Assembly (NCBI RefSeq): GCF_000613805.1
Contig: NZ_BAJR01000014.1
Span: 1 to 64,000, forward strand
Length of the DNA: 64,000 bases
DNA from: Phocaeicola paurosaccharolyticus JCM 15092
Lineage (GTDB): Bacteria; Bacteroidota; Bacteroidia; Bacteroidales; Bacteroidaceae
Direction: 5' to 3'
Shown: one piece after another, positions 59,813 through 64,000 of the stretch
How positions within the stretch are numbered: position 1 is the first letter of the stretch
Layout of the letters: every line of letters begins with the position of its first letter
Translations under genes and position numbers: made by a program
Notes under the pieces: generated by a model
Told to the model about the DNA's origin: nothing
The model's input: only the letters and a program-made list of their open reading frames with translations
Database searches by the model: none

Positions 59813-59921
59813 AAAAAGAGGTTTTTAACCATATTACCAATAGACAAATGTAATAAAAATAATATGCTATGCACATAAAAAATATGTCTATTAGTTTTTT
59901 AGGGGCTAAAAACCTCTTTTT
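59813..59921. repeat. Large inverted repeat between tig and clpP, with an internal promoter box
   Basis: Outer arms of 15 bp are perfect (AAAAAGAGGTTTTTA, 59813-59827, against 59907-59921). Inner arms AATAGACA / TGTCTATT (59839-59846, 59885-59892) form a second stem. On the minus strand the far arm ends in a T run, so it may end tig transcripts. TACATTTG (59852-59845), a good -7 box for clpP, lies inside the structure. Confidence 0.65.
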
Positions 59922-59959
59922 AAAGTAAGATTTAGCAAAAATCACTAAAATCTTGTTTC

Positions 59960-61308
59960 TTATTCGAACATTTTGTTGAATTCTTCCATTGATATTTTTT
60001 TCTCGTTAAGAGTTGCTTTAGCTTTCAATGCAGCAGACAATTTGCTCTCTACAGCACGGTTAACCAAGTTCTCTACAGACTCTTTCTTCTTCAACATCTC
60101 TTTTGCATAGTTCTCAAGAATATCCTCAGGAACGTTCATCATACCATATTGAGCGAACTGTACTCTTGTAACCTCTTTAGCCATATTATTGATGTCAGCC
60201 TGCTCAACTTTGATATCGTTAGCTTTAACAAGCTGTTCCTTAACAAGATGCCATGTAAGTTCTTCGATGCTCTTATCATAATTCTCGCTTACAAATGCTT
60301 CACCCTTTTCGATGTTGTTTGCAAGCATGATCTTCTTCAATAGAGCATCTGGAATTCCAATTTACCTATTTTCTTTACAAGATAGTCACGTACATCTACA
60401 AGGAATTTATAGTCGCTGTCGTTTTCAAACTGCTTAGCTATTCCCTCTTTTATTTTTGCAACGAACTCCTCTTCATTTTTAACAGTACCTGGTTCGAAAA
60501 CCTGATCGAACAATTTCTCATCAAGTGGAGCAGGAATCATTCTTACTATCTCATTAATCTGGAAGCTGAAGTTACCTTTTGCATTTGCAACCTCTTCCTT
60601 GTTGATTTTAAGCAATGAAGACAATTCAGCCTCGTTACCATCATAAGCAGTGAATGGATTGAAGACGATTACGCTGTTAGTCTTAGCACCATTGAAAAGA
60701 GCTTTCTGGTCTTCGTTCTTCATATATTGAGGCATCATTACAGCATCTTCTACCTTTACACCATCTTCTTTTACGTTGCCAGCTTCATCAAGTTCAGCGA
60801 TAAGACCCTTAATCATATCATTGTCCTGATACTCTTCAACCTTCTCGTGAGAAGCACCACACTGAGTGTACATCTTAATCTGCTGGTCTACAAGTTCGTC
60901 AGAAACCTGGATAGTATAATAATCTATTTTGTCATCGCTAGAGATTTCAGCTTTGAATTCTGGAGCAAGAGCGATATCGAATTTAAATGTAAAGTTGTCC
61001 TGATCGTAATCAATAGCTTCCATATCTTCGCTAGGCAATGGTTGACCAAGCATATCAACTTTATTTTCACGTAGATATTCATATACTTTTTCTTGCAATA
61101 ATTTGTCTATTTCTTCTGCCAAGACAGCCTTGCCGAATTGTTTCTTAACAAGACTCATTGGAACCATTCCTTTTCTGAAACCAGGGATGTTAGCTTTTTG
61201 GCGATAATTCTTAAGAGTTTTATCAACTCTCTCCTGATAATCAGCTTTTTCAATTGCTATAGTAAGGACTGCGCTTACCTTATCAACATTCTGTAATGAA
61301 ATATTCAT
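59960..61308 (-). CDS. tig: Trigger factor, one 1-base frameshift
   Basis: Ribosome-bound chaperone with prolyl isomerase fold. The N-terminal part carries the ribosome-binding signature near residue 44 (PGFRKGMVPMSLVKKQFG). The frame from 61308 ends early at 60337 with a false tail (LEFQMLY). Adding one T near 60350 restores KLEFPDALLKKIMLANNIEKGEAF, continuous with the frame ending at 59960. The whole protein is then 449 residues, normal for trigger factor. It lies just upstream of clpP-clpX, the common order in bacteria. A consensus promoter precedes it. Confidence 0.93.
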
Positions 61309-61364
61309 TCTTACTTATTTAATTAATTATTTATTATTCTTTTTTTACTTCCAAAATTAGTTTG

Positions 61365-61395
61365 CAAAAGTAGTGTTTAATCTAACAAATACAAA
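61365..61395 (-). promoter_or_regulatory. Promoter of tig
   Basis: On the minus strand TTTG (61395-61392), 19 bp, TACTTTTG (61372-61365): a full match to the Bacteroides consensus, about 57 bp before the tig ATG. Confidence 0.75.
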
Positions 61396-61644
61396 ATAGA
61401 CAGAATAAAAGTTTGCTCTTTATCCAATATTTTGCACCATATTTACGCCACCTAAATCTCATTATATTAGACAGTTCGCAATAATTAACATTATTTTAAC
61501 AAAATATATTTGAAGAGCCCAAAAAAAACATTTTTTTCTTGTATAATCAATTTTTTTGCTTTCCTTTGCACAAGACTGGTGATAATAATATAGCTAGCGA
61601 TTTTTTTACAAGGTTTTACAGCGTACGGAATAGCACTTAAGTAA

Positions 61645-61696
61645 ACTCTCTGTCTTTACAATCATCTACTTCATTTATAATCACCACTCAGAGAGT
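61645..61696 (+). promoter_or_regulatory. Hairpin in the 5' leader of the RRM gene
   Basis: Perfect 8-bp stem ACTCTCTG (61645-61652) / CAGAGAGT (61689-61696) with a 36-nt loop. A T-rich tract of about 30 nt runs to the ATG at 61731. It could act as an attenuator or as a binding site for autoregulation by the encoded RNA-binding protein. Confidence 0.5.
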
Positions 61697-61730
61697 ATTT
61701 TAATTTTAATTTTTATTTTTATTTTTTATT

Positions 61731-61979
61731 ATGAACATGTATGTTGGAAACCTTAACTACAAGGTTAGGGAAAGTGATTTGGAACAAGCTTTTAACGCTT
61801 ATGGTACTGTTACTTCTGTTAAGGTGATTAAGGATCGCGAAACTAACAAATCTAAAGGTTTTGCTTTTGTTGAAATGAGTAGTGACGAAGAGGCTTCAGA
61901 AGCAATGAATGCACTCAATGGCAGTGAATTTATGGGACGTCAATTAGTTATCAAAGAGGCATTGCCAAAAAAAATGTAA
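61731..61979 (+). CDS. Small RRM-type RNA-binding protein (Bacteroides Rbp family)
   Basis: An 82-residue protein made of one RNA recognition motif: RNP2 is MYVGNL (residues 3-8) and RNP1 is KGFAFVEM. The last RNP1 aromatic position is Met instead of Phe/Tyr. Bacteroidetes lack Hfq in many species, and Rbp-type RRM proteins are known there as RNA-binding regulators, including of polysaccharide use. This copy probably belongs to that group; which member (RbpA, B or C) is not certain. It has a long structured leader and its own terminator. Confidence 0.92.
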   Translation: MNMYVGNLNYKVRESDLEQAFNAYGTVTSVKVIKDRETNKSKGFAFVEMSSDEEASEAMNALNGSEFMGRQLVIKEALPKKM

Positions 61980-62005
61980 TTTTGACTTTGACGAGATAAA
62001 AAGAA

Positions 62006-62032
62006 AGAGGATTTTTCAATCCTCTTTTTTTT
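62006..62032 (+). terminator. Terminator of the RRM gene
   Basis: Stem AGAGGATT / AATCCTCT (62006-62013, 62018-62025) with a 4-nt loop and a run of eight or more Ts. Confidence 0.88.
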
Positions 62033-62188
62033 ATGTTATTAATCTTGTTTTAAATAAAAATAGTCCCTCTCGTCTGCCTAATTATCTATAATTAAGATAT
62101 TTTGCTTATCCTAAGCCTTAGGATATTAATCTAAAGGCATGGGATATATAAATTATACTATAAGAAGAGTTTTGCTATTCAGCTACTC

Positions 62189-62992
62189 CTACTTCTCATT
62201 CTGAAAATCTTTCTTTCTTAACACGAAGTTTGTTCCAAGATATTTTTCGCGAACTATTTTATTGTCGGCAAGCTCTTCAGGAGTTCCTTGGAATAGTATC
62301 TTTCCTTCAAAAAGCAGATAAGCTCTATCTGTAAGTCTCAAAGTCTCCAAGGCATTATGGTCGGTTATAAGAATTCCAATATTCTTATCCTTAAGTTTCC
62401 AAACGATATGCTGTATATCTTCAACGGCAATAGGGTCAACTCCTGCAAAAGGTTCATCAAGCATAATGAACTTTGGATTGATGGCAAGACATCTTGCTAT
62501 CTCTGTACGACGTCGTTCACCACCTGAAAGTTGGTCACCCAGATTCTTTCTAACCTTCTGAAGACGGAATTCAGCAATAAGACTCTCAAGCTTATCCTTC
62601 TGATACTCTTTTGAGGTATTTGTCAACTGAAGTACAGATGATATATTATCCTCCACGCTCATCTTTCTGAAGACAGATGCCTCCTGTGCAAGGTAACCAA
62701 TACCATTCTGTGCCCTCATATATACAGGGTAACTTGTTATATCAAGGTCGTTCATGAAAATATGTCCTTCATTTGGTACTATAAGTCCTGTTGTCATATA
62801 GAAAGAAGTTGTCTTTCCTGCACCGTTAGGTCCAAGAAGTCCTACAATCTCTCCCTGCTTTACATCGAAAGAGACATGATTTACAACAGTTCTTTTTCCG
62901 TACCTCTTTACAAGATTCTCTGTACGGAGTACCATTCTTTCTTCAGGCTCTGTTGTTGCAGATATTTCCTTTTCGTTTTCCGACATATCCAT
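62189..62992 (-). CDS. lptB: LPS export ABC transporter ATPase
   Basis: Powers lipopolysaccharide extraction from the inner membrane together with LptFGC. Walker A is GPNGAGKTT, the signature is LSGGERRR and Walker B is KFIMLDEPFAG, with ITDHNALETL for the switch His. The ATG at 62992 (or 62986) is chosen. A longer frame from a TTG at 63007 overlaps the -7 box TACTTTTG (63012-63005), so that codon would not be transcribed. From 62992 the protein is 267 residues with an N-terminal extension of about 20. It is divergent from mlaE. Confidence 0.94.
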   Translation of the reverse strand: MDMSENEKEISATTEPEERMVLRTENLVKRYGKRTVVNHVSFDVKQGEIVGLLGPNGAGKTTSFYMTTGLIVPNEGHIFMNDLDITSYPVYMRAQNGIGYLAQEASVFRKMSVEDNISSVLQLTNTSKEYQKDKLESLIAEFRLQKVRKNLGDQLSGGERRRTEIARCLAINPKFIMLDEPFAGVDPIAVEDIQHIVWKLKDKNIGILITDHNALETLRLTDRAYLLFEGKILFQGTPEELADNKIVREKYLGTNFVLRKKDFQNEK

Positions 62993-63004
62993 AATATTTT
63001 GCGA

Positions 63005-63012
63005 CAAAAGTA
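63005..63012 (-). promoter_or_regulatory. Putative promoter -7 box of lptB
   Basis: TACTTTTG on the minus strand, 12 bp before the ATG at 62992, which argues for this downstream start. Confidence 0.55.
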
Positions 63013-63086
63013 CTAAAAATCTTTAGTAAATGACTATTGGGAGAGAAAATCAGACATCGTTTTGTGTTTTCGATTGTAAAAAAACC

Positions 63087-63094
63087 TAATTTTG
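63087..63094 (+). promoter_or_regulatory. Putative promoter -7 box of mlaE
   Basis: TAATTTTG matches TAnnTTTG, 9 bp before the ATG at 63104. TTTTG lies about 22 bp upstream. A second ATG at 63113 would give a longer leader. Confidence 0.5.
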
Positions 63095-63103
63095 CGATAA
63101 ATA

Positions 63104-63859
63104 ATGATTAATATGATTCTTAAACCAATAAGTACTTTCGGACAGTACATCATTTTGATGGGAAGGACTTTTTCCAGACCAGACAGAATGAGAATGTTCT
63201 TCAAGCAATATTTAAATGAAATGGTTTCACTAGGAATCAATTCTATAGGTATTGTGCTACTGATATCATTTTTTATTGGAGCAGTAATAACTATTCAGAT
63301 AAAGCTTAACATACAGAGTCCATGGATGCCGCGTTTTGTTGTCGGATATACAACTCGTGAAATTATGCTTCTAGAGTTCTCATCATCTATCATGTGTCTT
63401 ATTCTGGCAGGTAAAGTTGGTTCAAACATTGCCTCAGAAATAGGGACTATGAGAGTTACCCAACAGATAGATGCATTAGAGATTATGGGTGTCAACCCGG
63501 CTAATTACCTCATATTTCCAAAAATCATCGCATTGATGACTGTGATCCCTTTCCTTGTAATATTCAGCATCTTCGCAGGAATAATTGGAGCCTTCTTCAC
63601 CTGCTGGTTCGGAGGAATACTTAATGTAGAGGACCTTGAATATGGTCTTCAGTATAGCTTTCAGGAGTGGTTCATATGGTGCAGCTTTATAAAATCCATC
63701 TTCTTTGCGTTCATAATAGCCAGTGTATCTGCTTATTTCGGATACAACATTGAAGGAGGATCTATAGCTGTTGGAAAGGCTAGTACAGACTCAGTAGTAA
63801 TGAGCAGCGTGCTTATCCTTTTCTCTGATTTAGTATTAACACAACTTTTAATGGGATGA
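63104..63859 (+). CDS. mlaE: MlaE-type permease of a phospholipid ABC transporter
   Basis: A 251-residue inner-membrane permease that keeps outer-membrane lipid asymmetry together with MlaF and an MCE-domain protein. The family signature is clear: VLLISFFIGAVITIQI, then GKVGSNIASEIGTMRVTQQIDALEIMGVNPANYLI, and the conserved GYNIEGGSIAVGKASTDSVV. Its stop overlaps the start of the next gene by 4 bp (ATGA), so the two are coupled. The start at 63104 is close to the promoter box; 63113 is an alternative. Confidence 0.94.
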   Translation: MINMILKPISTFGQYIILMGRTFSRPDRMRMFFKQYLNEMVSLGINSIGIVLLISFFIGAVITIQIKLNIQSPWMPRFVVGYTTREIMLLEFSSSIMCLILAGKVGSNIASEIGTMRVTQQIDALEIMGVNPANYLIFPKIIALMTVIPFLVIFSIFAGIIGAFFTCWFGGILNVEDLEYGLQYSFQEWFIWCSFIKSIFFAFIIASVSAYFGYNIEGGSIAVGKASTDSVVMSSVLILFSDLVLTQLLMG

Positions 63860-64000
63860 TTCAAGTAAAGTCACTATATAAATCTTTTGAAGATAAGGAT
63901 GTTCTCTTAGATATCAATGCTACATTCAATCAAGGGAAGACAAATCTTATTATCGGACAAAGCGGTTCTGGTAAAACAGTTTTTATTAAATGTCTTGTTG
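63856..64000 (+). CDS. mlaF: MlaF-type ATPase, N-terminal part (runs off the window)
   Basis: Starts at the ATG overlapping the mlaE stop. The visible 48 residues have the ABC start (MIQVKSLYKSFEDKDVLLDI) and Walker A GQSGSGKT, the form typical of MlaF proteins. The rest lies beyond the window edge. Together with mlaE it forms the core of a phospholipid transporter. Confidence 0.9.
   Translation, partial: MIQVKSLYKSFEDKDVLLDINATFNQGKTNLIIGQSGSGKTVFIKCLV

Larger units (their letters stand above)
61309..61730. other. 422-bp divergent intergenic region between tig and the RRM gene
   Basis: It holds the tig promoter on one side. On the other side is a likely promoter for the RRM gene (TTG, 19 bp, TTCCTTTG ending near 61568), followed by a leader of roughly 150 nt with a hairpin (61645-61696) and a long T-rich tract up to the ATG. 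No gene is seen. Confidence 0.55.

Overview
The window looks like chromosomal DNA of a Bacteroidales bacterium, probably Bacteroidaceae. The signs are AT-rich sequence, few recognisable Shine-Dalgarno sites, promoters of the Bacteroides type (TTG, about 19 bp, TAnnTTTG), many secreted glycoside hydrolases and lipoproteins, and a gene order (guaB, PPIases, LptA-like, mutL; clpP-clpX; tig) typical of the group. I saw no tRNA, rRNA, CRISPR array or intact insertion sequence.

Layout. 0-5.3 kb: threonine operon on the minus strand (thrA, an ApgM-type homoserine kinase, thrC), preceded by a threonine-rich leader peptide that suggests attenuation. 5.4-14.2 kb: plus-strand run of radA, a beta-propeller lipoprotein, a small outer-membrane barrel, a FAD dehydrogenase, a LuxR-type regulator and a TonB-dependent receptor. 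14.3-24.3 kb: an orphan membrane protein, a GH51 remnant before a GH43-CBM6 gene, a metA / U32 peptidase / zinc-ribbon lipoprotein operon, a Spy-like protein, a GH31 remnant before a second GH43, and a decayed stretch with three 22-bp repeats. 24.3-36.7 kb: GH2, galM, a GH105-GH38-GH76 run, tatAC and a PNGase F-like amidase; a secreted glycan-degrading set without SusC/SusD. 36.8-42.8 kb: CzcCBA-type metal efflux with a His/Cys-rich companion. 43-64 kb: pepO, an ABC-F protein, a candidate small RNA, an envelope-biogenesis operon (guaB, two PPIases, LptA-like, mutL), recQ, clpPX, tig, an RRM protein, lptB, and mlaE plus the start of mlaF.

Five genes (thrA, radA, the ABC-F gene, the LptA-like gene, tig) are interrupted by six apparent single-base deletions, each in a short run of identical bases or beside one. 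Restoring one base each (two in thrA) gives family-typical proteins. This points to sequence error more than to biology, so those genes are annotated over their full span.

The items most worth a second look are the threonine leader, the roughly 60-nt RNA candidate near 47.2 kb, the structured 5' leader of the RRM gene, the His/Cys-rich efflux companion, the lipoprotein-barrel pair, and the 22-bp repeats beside a pseudogene.
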